Below, piece by piece: positions 27,846-38,614 of a stretch of DNA of 64,000 nucleotides. Numbering within the stretch: position 1 is the first letter of the stretch; each line of letters begins with the position of its first letter. The translations under genes were made by a program, and so were the position numbers. A model generated the notes under the pieces. The model worked only from the letters and a program-made list of their open reading frames with translations, did not search any database and had not been told where the DNA came from. Source of the stretch: Roseovarius aestuarii (GTDB lineage Bacteria > Pseudomonadota > Alphaproteobacteria > Rhodobacterales > Rhodobacteraceae). The stretch lies in contig JAPWHL010000009.1 in NCBI GenBank assembly GCA_027214255.1, positions 62,001-126,000 on the forward strand. Direction: 5' to 3'.

Positions 27846-30800
27846 TCAGGCGGGTTTAGAGACCGGTTTTCCACTGTCGCCGGACGGGTTGAACATCTTG
27901 TCATGCGTCACTTTCGAATCACGATAGGCGGCGTCCGACTTGGAAATCAGCGTGTAGAACATCGGCACGACAAACAATGTGAACACTGTCCCGATCAGAA
28001 GGCCGGAAAAGATGACCAGACCCATCGTTTGACGCGCGGCGGCGCCCGCGCCTTCGGCAATGATCAACGGCACAACGGCCAACGCCATAGCGGCGGTCGT
28101 CATCAGAACCGGGCGCAAGCGGGTCTTTGCGGCGGCCACCACGGCCTCGCGGCGGGTCAGGCCGTGCTCTTCGCGTTGTTGATTGGCAAACTCGACAATC
28201 AGGATCCCGTGTTTGGTGATCAATCCGATCAGCGTGATCAGGCCAACCTGTGAATAGATGTTCAATGTACCCAGCCCAAGATTCAACGGCAGGATTGCAC
28301 CAAAGATCGACAGCGGCACTGACATCATAATGATGAACGGATCACGGAAACTTTCAAATTGCGCGGCAAGTACAAGATAGATCACCACGACGGCGGCGGC
28401 AAAGGCCAGCATGATGGTGTTACCCTGTTCCCTTTCCAGTCGGGATTGCCCTGCGTAATCCAAGAAAAATCCTTCGGGCAGGACTTCGCGCGCGATCTCT
28501 TCGAGCTGCGCCAGACCATCGCCGGTTGACGTACCAATAGAAGGCAGCGCCGTCAGCGTGGCCGAGTTGAGCTGATCAAACTGCTCGATTGAGGCCGCGC
28601 TGGCTGCAGTGCTGACAGATACGACCGACGATAGCGGCACCATCTCGCCCGTGGACGAGCGCACAAAGAACTGACCAAGACGTTCGGGATTATTGCGCCA
28701 GTCCTGAGGCACCTGCATGATGATATCATAGCTGTTGCTGTCCAGATCGAACTGCGACACAGCGTTGCCACCAACCAGCAGGGCCAGTGTGTTCCCGATG
28801 TCCGAGACGGGGACATTCAGGCTTGCTGCGCGATCACGGTCAATAGTGACCGTCACCTGGGGAGCGTCAAAACTAAGCGAGTTTTGCACAACGATGAAGC
28901 GGCCCGATGCCATTGCCTTTTTGCGTACCTCTTCGGCGATTTCCACAACGCGCTCTGGCCCATAAATGGACTGAATCACCAGCGACACCGGCAGCCCCCC
29001 CCCTGATCCCGGCAAGGATGGTGGGGCAAAGACATAGCCCTCGACGCCAGTATTCTTGCCCAGGCGGGCCTGGATTTCGGCCTGCAATTCGGCCTGACTG
29101 CGATCACGATTTCCCCAGTCCTTAAGCGACCAGATATAGATGCCGGAGTTTTCCGCCCCGCCGAAACCGGCGATGGAGAAGGCCAGATCGACCTCTTCGA
29201 TGTCGGCGGTATCCTGCGAGATCTTGTCGATGTATAGTGCTGTGTAGTCCATCGTGGCATAGCGCGGACCATTCAGAAAAGCGAACAGCGCGCCCTGGTC
29301 TTCTTCTGGGGCCAGCTCGGTCTTTGTGTTCAGGAACATGAAACCGGTGACGCCCATCAGGGCGACCACCATCAACAGGGTTACGGGCCGGTAATCCAGC
29401 GACGAAGACACGCGCCGTTCATACCAATTGGATACTTTGTCTGACGTGCGGTCGACGATTTTTTGAAATTTGCCGGGTTCACCATGTGTCAGCAGGCGCG
29501 AGGCCATCATCGGTGTAATGGTCAGGGCCACGATGCCCGACAGAATGACCGCCCCCGCAAGAGTTAGCGCAAATTCCGCAAACAATGCGCCGGTCAATCC
29601 GCCGGTAAAGGCCAATGGCGCAAGAACGGCGGCCAATGTGATTGTCATCGCGATGACCGGTCCGGTGATTTCCTTCATGCCCTTGATTGACGCAAGGGCG
29701 GGGTTCATCCCGTCTTCTATATGGCGGTGAATGTTCTCGACAACGACGATGGCATCATCAACGACCAGACCGATGGCCAGAACCATGGCCAGCAGCGTCA
29801 GAAGGTTAATGGAGTATCCCAAAGCCAGAAGGACGGTACAGACACCGATCAATGACAGCGGAATAGTGGCGACAGGCATCAGAACCGATCGGAATGACCC
29901 AAGGAAAAGAAGGATCACGAGAACCACGATGATTACGGCCTCGGCGATGGTTTTGAAAACCTCTTTGATCGACGCGCTGATCGTTTCCGTGGAATCATAG
30001 ACCAATGACAGCGTCATGCCCTCGGGCAGACTTTGGTTCAGAGCGGGCAATTCATCCAGCACAGCCTGCGCCGTGGTCAAAGGGTTCGCCGCTGGCGTGC
30101 TGGTGATGCCTATGAATGTGCCACCCTTGCCGTCGAAGGTGACAATCTCTTCGCGCTCTTTCGAGGCCAGTTCGATCCGCGCGACATCACGCAGACGAAC
30201 AACGCCGTTGGCGGTGTTGATCAACGGCAACTGGCCGAAGGCCTCGGCGGTTTGCAGCGTGGATTCCAATGTAATCGAATAGGTCACATATTCGTTTTCG
30301 GTGTCGCCCGGCGCTGCCAGAAAATTGGACGCACGGATGGCTGCCAGAACTTCGCTGGCGGTCACGCCGCGTGCGGCCAGTTGCAGTGGATCGATCCAGA
30401 CACGCATCGCATAGTTGGACGCGCCGATGATCTGCATTTCGGCCACACCCTCGATGGTGGAGACACGTGGGCGCACGACGCGCTCTAGATATTCGGTCAG
30501 TTGCTCGGGCGTCATATTGGGGTTCTGTGCCGCCAGATACATCAGCGCGAATGTTTGTCCCGTGCCTTTCGTGATTACCGGGTCTTCGGCCTCGTCGGGC
30601 AAGTCACCGCGCACCTGCTGGACCTTTGACAGAACTTCGGTCAGGGCCACATCTGGGTTCGAACCCAGTTTCATCTGGACAGACACAACCGAGGCAGAGG
30701 GGCGTGATTGGCTCGTGATATAGTCGACGTTTTCCGTGGTCGATACCGCCGCCGCAATGGGCGAGGTCACAAAGCCTTGGATCAATTCAGGTGCCGCGCC

Positions 30801-30956
30801 GGGGTAGACCGTGGTGATTGTAACCACGGTTTCCTCGACCTCGGGGTATTGGCGCACAGGCAGGCTAAAGATGGATTGCAAGCCCAGCAGAATGATGAGC
30901 GCCGCCAGAACCGAAGACAGCACAGGGCGACGGATGAAAATCTCGGAAAAGTTCAT
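27846..30956 (-). CDS. RND multidrug efflux transporter, inner-membrane pump (HAE1 family)
   Basis: Proton-driven pump of 1036 residues, normal for AcrB/MexB relatives. It begins with NFSEIFIRRPVLSSVLAAL, contains the essential acid pair in the fourth helix (AIGLVVDDAIVVVENI near residue 400) and two large periplasmic loops with twelve predicted helices in all. It is preceded 10 bp upstream by its adaptor, so the two form an operon. An outer-membrane channel gene is not in the operon and would have to be supplied elsewhere. The substrate is not predictable. Confidence 0.93.
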   Translation of the reverse strand: MNFSEIFIRRPVLSSVLAALIILLGLQSIFSLPVRQYPEVEETVVTITTVYPGAAPELIQGFVTSPIAAAVSTTENVDYITSQSRPSASVVSVQMKLGSNPDVALTEVLSKVQQVRGDLPDEAEDPVITKGTGQTFALMYLAAQNPNMTPEQLTEYLERVVRPRVSTIEGVAEMQIIGASNYAMRVWIDPLQLAARGVTASEVLAAIRASNFLAAPGDTENEYVTYSITLESTLQTAEAFGQLPLINTANGVVRLRDVARIELASKEREEIVTFDGKGGTFIGITSTPAANPLTTAQAVLDELPALNQSLPEGMTLSLVYDSTETISASIKEVFKTIAEAVIIVVLVILLFLGSFRSVLMPVATIPLSLIGVCTVLLALGYSINLLTLLAMVLAIGLVVDDAIVVVENIHRHIEDGMNPALASIKGMKEITGPVIAMTITLAAVLAPLAFTGGLTGALFAEFALTLAGAVILSGIVALTITPMMASRLLTHGEPGKFQKIVDRTSDKVSNWYERRVSSSLDYRPVTLLMVVALMGVTGFMFLNTKTELAPEEDQGALFAFLNGPRYATMDYTALYIDKISQDTADIEEVDLAFSIAGFGGAENSGIYIWSLKDWGNRDRSQAELQAEIQARLGKNTGVEGYVFAPPSLPGSGGGLPVSLVIQSIYGPERVVEIAEEVRKKAMASGRFIVVQNSLSFDAPQVTVTIDRDRAASLNVPVSDIGNTLALLVGGNAVSQFDLDSNSYDIIMQVPQDWRNNPERLGQFFVRSSTGEMVPLSSVVSVSTAASAASIEQFDQLNSATLTALPSIGTSTGDGLAQLEEIAREVLPEGFFLDYAGQSRLEREQGNTIMLAFAAAVVVIYLVLAAQFESFRDPFIIMMSVPLSIFGAILPLNLGLGTLNIYSQVGLITLIGLITKHGILIVEFANQQREEHGLTRREAVVAAAKTRLRPVLMTTAAMALAVVPLIIAEGAGAAARQTMGLVIFSGLLIGTVFTLFVVPMFYTLISKSDAAYRDSKVTHDKMFNPSGDSGKPVSKPA

Positions 30957-30966
30957 GGTCTGATCC

Positions 30967-32061
30967 CTATTCCAGCGCTGCGCTGGGTGACACGGTGTTG
31001 TCGATCACGATTGTTGCACCACCGACCAGACGGTTCTGGCCCGCGTTTACGACCTCGTCCTCGGCTGACAATCCGCTCTTGATTTCGACCATCCCGCCGG
31101 ATCTGCGACCGACCTCTACGAAAACTTGTGCGACGGTCAACGCATCGTCTTTGCCTTTGCGGACAACAAAAACCGAGTCGCCATAGAGGCTGACACTGAC
31201 GGCCGTTTGCGGCAGGGTCAAAACGCCAGGATCTACTGGCAGCGTGACGCGCACGCGCAGGAACTGACCGGGAAACAGTGCCCCATTCGTGTTGTCCAGC
31301 AAGGCGCGCACACTGACCAGACGCGAAACAGGATCGACGCGCGGTTCAATCGCGATAATGTGCCCGGTAAAGGATTGATCGCCAACTTCGGTACGTGCGG
31401 TAACCGGGGCGCCAATAGACAGTTTGTCGATGGCCTGTTCAGGTACAGTGAAATCCACCTGCATCTTGTCCAGATTTTGCAACGTCGCGTAAACGGTTCC
31501 GGGTGTCACATACTGCCCCGGTTCAATTTTCGAGATACCGATGACTCCGTCAAACGGGGCCAGCATTTCCTTTTGATCCAGCACGGCGGTTAGTTTGGCA
31601 ACCTGGGCGCGCGCGCTTTTTTCTTCGGCGTTGGCCGTATCGACAGTGGTCGTTGCGCCGATGCCGCGCTTTTCAAGCGTCTTGTTGCGTTCCAACTGCG
31701 TGACTGCCAGATCAAGTGCTGCCTGTGCGGCACCCAGATCAGCACGTTCAATACGTTCGTCTATTTGAACCAGCTTTTGGCCCTTGGTCACTTTGTCATT
31801 CGGGTTGAACAGCACGTCTCGTACCAACCCGGCAGCTTCGACCGACAGGTCCACCCCCTGCGAGGACAGGGCAGTGCCGATGGTATCAATCCCTGATTCC
31901 CATTCAACCGGCTTCACCTTGACGACCGACACGGCAACCGGAGGCGCGACGCGCCCTGCGAAAAACTCGGCAATCATCTTGTCACGGAATTTGTTAAAGC
32001 CAACAATCCCGCCGACGACCAACGCCAGTAGGATGACCGCAATAAAAAGGCGCTTTTTCAC
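30967..32061 (-). CDS. RND efflux periplasmic adaptor (membrane fusion protein)
   Basis: 364 residues. A signal/anchor helix (residues 4-22) is followed by the lipoyl half (VDLSVEAAGLVRDVLFNPNDKV), a short coiled-coil hairpin, the second lipoyl half (APFDGVIGISKIEPGQYV) and beta-barrel, the standard order for MexA-like adaptors. The start is GTG at 32061, set by GGAG six bases upstream. First gene of the pump operon. Confidence 0.93.
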   Translation of the reverse strand: MKKRLFIAVILLALVVGGIVGFNKFRDKMIAEFFAGRVAPPVAVSVVKVKPVEWESGIDTIGTALSSQGVDLSVEAAGLVRDVLFNPNDKVTKGQKLVQIDERIERADLGAAQAALDLAVTQLERNKTLEKRGIGATTTVDTANAEEKSARAQVAKLTAVLDQKEMLAPFDGVIGISKIEPGQYVTPGTVYATLQNLDKMQVDFTVPEQAIDKLSIGAPVTARTEVGDQSFTGHIIAIEPRVDPVSRLVSVRALLDNTNGALFPGQFLRVRVTLPVDPGVLTLPQTAVSVSLYGDSVFVVRKGKDDALTVAQVFVEVGRRSGGMVEIKSGLSAEDEVVNAGQNRLVGGATIVIDNTVSPSAALE

Positions 32062-32447
32062 GTGTATCTCCGTCTTATCGGTGGAATTGGCATTTTGCCG
32101 CCAGTCACAAACGACTATTCATGCCCCGAACCTTGCCGGCCCCGGGGCATGCCCAAAGGTATGCCGCCTATTAATGTTTAGTGTCGTTTATTTTGAAGAC
32201 AATGCCAACCGCAAGAGTTTTGCATCCATGCAGGTCTGTCTGTGCGAAAATTAAACATGAGGTTACGGCATACAAGGATTGAGAGCGGCACAGATGACAG
32301 GAAATGCGGGTGAAGGCACTGGGGGCTTTTGTCTGCTGTCTGAAACTTGGACCTGTACCAGCGGCATGGAAACGCCGCTGGAGATGAGTTGAGCCGTTCA
32401 ACAAACTGGGCAGTGATTTCGTTGCGTCACGCCCACTTCCACGTCGT
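32062..32447. promoter_or_regulatory. 386-bp gap upstream of the efflux operon, with an inverted repeat
   Basis: No gene is supported. CATGCCCCG (32120-32128) and CGGGGCATG (32143-32151) form a perfect 9-bp inverted repeat with a 14-bp spacer, about 60-90 bp upstream of the adaptor start, a fitting place for a repressor site or a leader hairpin. No T-tract follows on either strand. A looser pair, ATGTTTA near 32174 and TAAACAT near 32252, lies further upstream. The rest looks like ordinary spacer downstream of the oxoprolinase stop. Confidence 0.5.
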
Positions 32448-35400
32448 TCACGATGCCCCGAAACCGCCGCCGCCCGGTGTTTCCATGATGAAAATGTCGC
32501 CGGGGGATACTTCGGCCATGTCGTTCCCGGATAACTCTTGCACCGAACCGTCCGCGCGTTGAATGGCGTTGCGCCCCAGCGCGCCGGGGCCACCACCGGC
32601 CTGACCTTGCGGCGGCGTTACCCGATGTGACGTCAGAACCGTCGTCGTCATCGCTTCAAGAAAGCGCAGCCGTCTCCGGATGCCGTCGCCCCCCCTATGA
32701 CGCCCGATGCCGCCTGAACCGCGACGGATCGAAAACTCTTCAATCCGGATTGGAAAGCGCCATTCCAGAACCTCTGGGTCAGTCATTCGGGTGTTGGTCA
32801 TATGGGAATGAACCGCATCCGTTCCGTCAAAATCCGGTCCGGCCCCCGTGCCGCCACAGATGGTTTCATAGTTCTGGAACCGTTCATTTCCCCAGATGTG
32901 GTTATTCATTGTTCCTTGCGATCCGGCGATCACGCCCAGCGCGCCATATAGGGCGTCGGCAATAGATTGACTGACCTCGGTGTTGCCCGAGATAACGGCG
33001 GCAGGGTACTTTGGGTTGATGAACGAGCCTTCGGGAACGATCAGGCGCAGGGGGCGCAGGCACCCTTCGTTCAACGGTATGTCACTGCCGACAAGCGTAC
33101 GGAAAACATACAGAACAACCGCCCGACAGATCGACAGGGGTGCGTTGTAGTTGCCCTTGTCCTGCGGGCTGGTGCCGGTGAAATCAATCAAGGCCTCGCG
33201 CGCGTCGCGATCCACGGTGATACGCACCTCGATTTTCGCGCCGCTGTCCAGTTCATAGATGTTATGCCCGTTCTTCAATGCGCCCAACACGCGGCGCACG
33301 GAATCTTCGGCGTTTTTCTGAACGTGGCGCATATAGGCCTGAACCACGTCGATGCCGAATTGGGTAACCATGTTGCGTACTTCGCGTGCGCCGGTTTCAT
33401 TCGCAGCAATCTGGGCCGAAAGATCGGCCATGTTCTCATCAATATTGCGGCACGGGTATGGGCCCGAGGCCAACAAAGCGCGAGTTTCGGCCTCAAGGAA
33501 GCGCCCCTGATCGATCATCTTGAAATTGTCGATCAGTACGCCTTCTTCGTCGATATGTGTGCTGTCGGGCGGGGCACTGCCGGGGGTACGCCCGCCAATA
33601 TCGGCGTGGTGTCCGCGCGATCCGACATAAAACAGAACCTCATCGCCCGCGTCATCAAAGACCGGCGTGATTACCGTTACATCGGGTAAATGCGTGCCGC
33701 CGTTAAACGGTGCGTTCAGCATGTAGACATCCCCGGCTTTCATCGTGTCGCCATTCTCGCGAATGATCGTACGAACGGATTCACCCATGGACCCAAGATG
33801 CACTGGGACATGCGGCGCGTTGGCAACCAACCCGCCAGTAGGGTCAAACAGCGCGCAGGAAAAATCGAGCCGCTCCTTGATGTTGACGGAATAGGCCGTG
33901 TTGGCCAACGTCGCCCCCATCTGTTCGGCGATGGACATGAAAAGGTTGTTGAAGACCTCCAACATGATTGGGTCAACGTCGCGTCCCACATCCAGCCCTT
34001 TGCGTGGCACGGTGCGGTTCAACACAAGGTTATGATGCGCATCGACTGTGGCGCGCCATTCAGGCTCGACAATCACTGTGCCGGTTCTCTCGGAAATAAT
34101 CGCTGGGCCGGATACCGATTGACCGGGGCGAAGTGTGTCGCGGTCATAAACCGGGGTGTCGTGCCGGACTTGTTTGACGCTCATCGGGACAGTCGCCAGC
34201 GCAGCAGGTGCGGGCCCGTCGCCCATATCGGTGGTTTCGGGCAGGGGCGGGGCTACGCCAATCGCCTCAATCGCCAATGCCTCGAAAAAGACATCGCGAG
34301 AGGCATCGGCAAAGCCATACATCTGACGGTGCGCGTCTTCGAACTCGGCGCGCATGGCTGCCGGATTGCCGAGGGTTACTTCCATCGTCTGGTGCGAGCC
34401 CGAATAGCGCAGCAATGCCCGTGTGACCGGGGTGATTTCGGCGCGCTGGGCACCTTGGTCAGCGACTTCGGTTATGGCGGATTCGACCATGTCGGCGCAC
34501 AGGCGACGCGCTTTGTCGCAGCATTCTTCGTTTAACGGGTGGTCGAACTGATTTTGTCGCAGCGCGCGCACCTCGGCAAGACCCATGCCATAGGCCGACA
34601 GAACTCCCGCGAACGGGTGAATGAACACGGTCGACATGCCCAAGGCATCGGCCACAAGGCAGGCGTGCTGACCACCCGCGCCGCCAAAGCAATTCAATGT
34701 ATAGGCCGTTACGTCATATCCGCGTTCGACACTGATCTTTTTGATGGCGCGTGCCATGTTTTCGACCGCAACAGTCAGGAAGCCCTCAGCGACCTCTTCG
34801 ACTGGTTTGTGTGGCTCGCCGGTTTCGTCCGCGATGCGGCTTGCCAACGCTTCGAATTTTTCGCGCACGCAGTCTACGTCCAGCGGTTGATCAGCGTCTG
34901 GTCCAAACACATGGGGAAAGTGCTTAGGGTGCAGCTTACCCAGTAAGACGTTGCAATCGGTCACGGTGAGCGGGCCGCCACGGCGATAACTGGCTGGACC
35001 GGGATCTGCGCCCGCGCTTTCCGGGCCAACCTGAAACCGACCGTCACGAAAGTTCAGGATAGAGCCACCACCCGCAGCAACGGTATGGATATTCATCATA
35101 GGGGCACGCATTCGTACACCGGCAACTTCGGTTTCCAGACTACGCTCGAACGTTCCAGCATAGTGGCAGACATCGGTCGACGTACCGCCCATGTCGAATC
35201 CGATCAGACGGTCAAGCCCAGCCTGTGCTCCCGTCTTGACCATGCCGACAACACCGCCCGCCGGGCCGGACAGGATGGCATCCTTGCCCTGAAACAGGCT
35301 GGCATCTGTCAAGCCGCCACTGGATTGCATGAACAACAGGCGTTTGGTGTCATCTGCGGTGGCTTCATCCGAGGCACCAGCGTCCAATGCATCGCGCACC

Positions 35401-36065
35401 TGCCCGACGTACCGCCGCAAAATCGGGCTGAGATAGGCGTCGACAACGGTAGTGTCGCCCCGACTGACCAGCTTCATCAGGGCGGAGGTTTGGTGACTGG
35501 TTGATATCTGGGTAAAACCCATTTCGGCGGCGATTTCTGCCGCGCGCGTTTCGTGTACCGTGGCCTTGTAGCCGTGCATAAAGGCAATCGCGACCGACCG
35601 AATCCCGCTGTCATAGACAGTTTTCAGGGCCGCGCGTGTGCCGCTTTCATCCAGTGGCTTTAGAACGTTGCCTTGGGCATCTACGCGCTCGGAAACTTCG
35701 ACCACAGTTTCATATAAGAGCTCAGGCAGTTTGATATGTAAGTCAAAAATACGTGGGCGGTTTTGATACCCGATGCGCAGCAAATCTGCGAACCCTTCGG
35801 TAATCAACAAAGCCGTACGATCCCCCTTGCGTTCTAGCAGGGCGTTGGTGGCAACGGTTGTTCCCATTTTGACCGCGTCAATTGTATTTTCGGGAATCGG
35901 TGCGCCGGGGGTGAGGCCCAGCAGCTCGCGGATACCTTGGACGGCGGCGTCGCTGTAGTGTTCGGGGTTTTCCGACAGCAGTTTGTGTGTGGTCAACTGG
36001 CCATCCGGCTTGCGCGCTACGATGTCGGTGAATGTGCCGCCGCGATCAACCCAGAATTGCCACAT
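32448..36065 (-). CDS. Fused hydantoinase A/B family protein, 5-oxoprolinase type
   Basis: ATP-dependent hydrolysis of 5-oxoproline (pyroglutamate) to glutamate is the best guess. The 1205-residue product fuses the HyuA/ATPase part (residues 1-680; [12 protein letters not shown] at 6-17, [12 protein letters not shown] near 290) and the HyuB part (about 700-1205; ending with [15 protein letters not shown]). One-chain fusion is typical of true 5-oxoprolinase, whereas hydantoinases are usually split. The ATG at 36065 gives the conserved start; an in-frame start 11 codons earlier is less likely. The gene stands alone. The window also encodes a gamma-glutamyltransferase, so both may serve glutathione-type recycling. 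Confidence 0.87.
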   Translation of the reverse strand: MWQFWVDRGGTFTDIVARKPDGQLTTHKLLSENPEHYSDAAVQGIRELLGLTPGAPIPENTIDAVKMGTTVATNALLERKGDRTALLITEGFADLLRIGYQNRPRIFDLHIKLPELLYETVVEVSERVDAQGNVLKPLDESGTRAALKTVYDSGIRSVAIAFMHGYKATVHETRAAEIAAEMGFTQISTSHQTSALMKLVSRGDTTVVDAYLSPILRRYVGQVRDALDAGASDEATADDTKRLLFMQSSGGLTDASLFQGKDAILSGPAGGVVGMVKTGAQAGLDRLIGFDMGGTSTDVCHYAGTFERSLETEVAGVRMRAPMMNIHTVAAGGGSILNFRDGRFQVGPESAGADPGPASYRRGGPLTVTDCNVLLGKLHPKHFPHVFGPDADQPLDVDCVREKFEALASRIADETGEPHKPVEEVAEGFLTVAVENMARAIKKISVERGYDVTAYTLNCFGGAGGQHACLVADALGMSTVFIHPFAGVLSAYGMGLAEVRALRQNQFDHPLNEECCDKARRLCADMVESAITEVADQGAQRAEITPVTRALLRYSGSHQTMEVTLGNPAAMRAEFEDAHRQMYGFADASRDVFFEALAIEAIGVAPPLPETTDMGDGPAPAALATVPMSVKQVRHDTPVYDRDTLRPGQSVSGPAIISERTGTVIVEPEWRATVDAHHNLVLNRTVPRKGLDVGRDVDPIMLEVFNNLFMSIAEQMGATLANTAYSVNIKERLDFSCALFDPTGGLVANAPHVPVHLGSMGESVRTIIRENGDTMKAGDVYMLNAPFNGGTHLPDVTVITPVFDDAGDEVLFYVGSRGHHADIGGRTPGSAPPDSTHIDEEGVLIDNFKMIDQGRFLEAETRALLASGPYPCRNIDENMADLSAQIAANETGAREVRNMVTQFGIDVVQAYMRHVQKNAEDSVRRVLGALKNGHNIYELDSGAKIEVRITVDRDAREALIDFTGTSPQDKGNYNAPLSICRAVVLYVFRTLVGSDIPLNEGCLRPLRLIVPEGSFINPKYPAAVISGNTEVSQSIADALYGALGVIAGSQGTMNNHIWGNERFQNYETICGGTGAGPDFDGTDAVHSHMTNTRMTDPEVLEWRFPIRIEEFSIRRGSGGIGRHRGGDGIRRRLRFLEAMTTTVLTSHRVTPPQGQAGGGPGALGRNAIQRADGSVQELSGNDMAEVSPGDIFIMETPGGGGFGAS

Positions 36066-36264
36066 TAATGATGCTCCTAGTTCTCCTGCCCGTATCACCG
36101 CAGGCTGCTTCGCGTTGCAATGTCTGTAATAATAGGATGCAAGTAAAGCGGCAGGGTGACGCGCGCCGGCATACCAATGCGCAGAGACGTTAGTGTGTTT
36201 GGCTCTGGCTTTACTATGACCGGTAATTTACTGGCGGCATGTTACAGAAAAAAGGGGCAATCTC

Positions 36265-37188
36265 ATGTCGGAAACCCAGGTAAAAGTTCCGGCCGAGGCG
36301 GTGCTGACTATGAGCGATGGAGCCAGCATTGCCGTTCGCAGGTGGGGTGCACCCAAAGCGCAACGAATGGTTATCTCGCATGGGAATGGGTTGGCGGTAG
36401 ACGCGTTTCATGCCTTTGGCAGCGCATTACAGAATAACTTTGAAATCATTGCCTTTGATATGCGCAATCATGGGACCAGTGGCCCGGGCAAAGTTCTGTC
36501 CGAACCATGGCCGCGGTTTCTTAACGACATCCCAGAGATTTTTGACGGTATCCAGACAGTGTTCGGCGCCAAGCCAACACATGGCGCCTTTCACTCTCTA
36601 AGTTCTGCATCAACCCTAATGGCGCAGGGGCGGGACCCACGGCCATGGCAATCCTTGTCTTTGTTTGAGCCACCCGTGCCGCCAGTGGAACACGCGGGAT
36701 TACTGGAACGGTTCAATCAGATGAACCTTGATTTGGTCCACCGTACCCGTGTGCGCCGTCGCCGTTTTGAGACCCCTGAACGCCTGATCGCATCATTTCG
36801 CAAATCTCCCAGTTTCGGGGGGATCAAGGATGCGGTTCTTGACCGCTTGGCACGCGCGGTCACTTATCGCACGGATGCTGATCCTCTGCACCCGTGGGAG
36901 TTGGTTTGCGACCCTCAGATGGAGGCAAACACCTATGATACACGTGAATTCAGGGGGTGCTGGGATGAATTGGCCAACGTGACGTGCCCTGTGCAGATCG
37001 TCATTGGTACGGCATTGGGGCATGATCTGCCATTGTTGCTTCAGTCAACGACATTGCTGGCGCGCAGTTTTGGCTTTGATGCGGCGACGGTTGAAGGTGG
37101 CAGCCACCTGATGCAACTACAAAGGCCGGAACGTTGCGCGGAATTGGTTGCAACATATGCGAAAAAGGCAGCGAGTGGGTGCCTCTGA
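36265..37188 (+). CDS. Alpha/beta hydrolase family protein
   Basis: 307-residue soluble protein with the alpha/beta hydrolase pattern: oxyanion HGNG near residue 39, a strand IIAFDMRNHGTS, a nucleophile elbow FHSLS near residue 112 and a terminal histidine in GGSHLMQ near 285. The elbow departs from the usual GxSxG (phenylalanine before, serine after), so activity should not be assumed. The substrate is unknown. The start has AAAGGGG seven bases upstream. It is divergent from the oxoprolinase and 203 bp before the antiporter. Confidence 0.8.
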   Translation: MSETQVKVPAEAVLTMSDGASIAVRRWGAPKAQRMVISHGNGLAVDAFHAFGSALQNNFEIIAFDMRNHGTSGPGKVLSEPWPRFLNDIPEIFDGIQTVFGAKPTHGAFHSLSSASTLMAQGRDPRPWQSLSLFEPPVPPVEHAGLLERFNQMNLDLVHRTRVRRRRFETPERLIASFRKSPSFGGIKDAVLDRLARAVTYRTDADPLHPWELVCDPQMEANTYDTREFRGCWDELANVTCPVQIVIGTALGHDLPLLLQSTTLLARSFGFDAATVEGGSHLMQLQRPERCAELVATYAKKAASGCL

Positions 37189-37391
37189 TGGCCGCGTAAC
37201 AAAGACATGCGCAATAAAGAGGGCTGACGCAATTGGTCGATTAATCACTGAGTTGTGGCACGTGGGCCTATTTCGATATGCTGATGGCCCGCCAGAACAT
37301 CAAGCCGGCGTGGTTTGCAAATACCCAAGTTAAGGATTTGGTGTAACCACGAAAAATCGCTGTCGTAGATTCAATTTGGAAGGACAAGAGA

Positions 37392-38600
37392 ATGGAGAAC
37401 ACCGGCCCACATGCCGAACTTATCCTGTTGGGGGTTTTGGTCTGTGTGATTGTTTATTCTCTTCTGACCAAGGTGGTCAGCCGCTCGGTTCTGACATTGC
37501 CGATTATCTTTATGGTGATCGGATTTGCGGCGTCGCCGTCGCTCACAACATTCGCACCGCCGGAGGTTCTGTTTCAATCGAGCCGATTTTTGGCCGAAAT
37601 CACATTGATCCTTATCCTGTTTGCTGATGCGAGCCATGTCAGGTTTGCCAAGCTCAAGAACGCGTTTCAGTTCCCGTTGAGAATGCTGGTGATTGGTATG
37701 CCTTTGACAATCGCGTTTGGCACCGCAACGGTTTACGTCATTAGCCCAGAAGGTGGGCTTGCGATGGCACTGTTGACCGCTGCGGTTCTGACGCCAACGG
37801 ATGCGGCCTTGGGGCAAAATGTCGTATCCAGTCCCGATGTTCCCCTGCGATTGAGCCAGACGATTAACATTGAAAGCGGGTTAAACGATGGGCTGGCGCT
37901 TCCGTTTGTGTTGTTGGGTGCGATACTGGCCTCGGCTGGGATGGAGCCGGCACAGACTGGCGGGTTGGCAGTGAACACACTGATGCAAATTGTCCTTGGG
38001 CCGATTGTGGGCGCTGCAATTGGTTGGAGTGTGGCGCGTGCTTTGGATTTGGCCCGCAACCGGGACTGGATCAACGAAAGCGCACAGGCCGTCGTGTTCT
38101 TGACCACGGCGTTTGCGACCTATCTTTTGGCGGAGCTGGTGGGGGGTAATGGTTTCATCGCCGCGTTTGTCGGTGGTGCTGTATTTGGCAATGTTTTTCG
38201 CCATGGCATACACTTTATTACCGAGTTTATGGAAAGTCAGGGGCAGCTGCTTAGCATGGCGGCCTTTTTGATTTTCGGAGCCGTGTTGCTCCCCGAGGGC
38301 TTGGCGCATATGACACCGACCGCACTGATGATCGCCGTTCTGTTTCTGACCGTGGTGCGGATTGTGCCAATTCTGTTGTCATTGATTGGGTCCGGCCTCA
38401 CCATGTCTGAAAAATTATTCTTGGGCTGGTTTGGTCCGCGCGGAATCGCGTCAATCCTGTTTACTTTGATCATGATCGACGAGTTTGAATTTTCCAACAA
38501 GGACGAGCTTCTGGCCTGTGTGTCGATGACTGTCTTCCTGTCCATCCTCCTTCATGGCGTGACAGCGACACCTTTGGCCAAGCGTATTGGACGTTTATGA
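37392..38600 (+). CDS. Cation/proton antiporter, CPA1 family
   Basis: 402 residues with about 12 hydrophobic segments. The ion-binding region reads NIESGLNDGLALPFVLLG near residues 155-172, the ND motif of Na+/H+ exchangers of the CPA1/NhaP group; a second conserved stretch, GPRGIASILFTL, lies near the C-terminus. It probably exchanges Na+ or K+ for H+ in a marine cell. No cytoplasmic regulatory tail is present. It converges on fliP with only 14 bp between stops and no obvious strong terminator. Confidence 0.92.
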   Translation: MENTGPHAELILLGVLVCVIVYSLLTKVVSRSVLTLPIIFMVIGFAASPSLTTFAPPEVLFQSSRFLAEITLILILFADASHVRFAKLKNAFQFPLRMLVIGMPLTIAFGTATVYVISPEGGLAMALLTAAVLTPTDAALGQNVVSSPDVPLRLSQTINIESGLNDGLALPFVLLGAILASAGMEPAQTGGLAVNTLMQIVLGPIVGAAIGWSVARALDLARNRDWINESAQAVVFLTTAFATYLLAELVGGNGFIAAFVGGAVFGNVFRHGIHFITEFMESQGQLLSMAAFLIFGAVLLPEGLAHMTPTALMIAVLFLTVVRIVPILLSLIGSGLTMSEKLFLGWFGPRGIASILFTLIMIDEFEFSNKDELLACVSMTVFLSILLHGVTATPLAKRIGRL

Positions 38601-38614
38601 TCAAGATGCCCCGG

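Noticed and set aside
33690-34535. Plus-strand open frame (281 codons) within the oxoprolinase gene
   Set aside because: Antisense shadow of a clear multi-domain enzyme.
37189-37391. Small open frame between the hydrolase and antiporter genes
   Set aside because: The frame at 37148-37333 overlaps the hydrolase end, has no ribosome site and no recognisable pattern; the 203-bp gap most likely holds the antiporter promoter.
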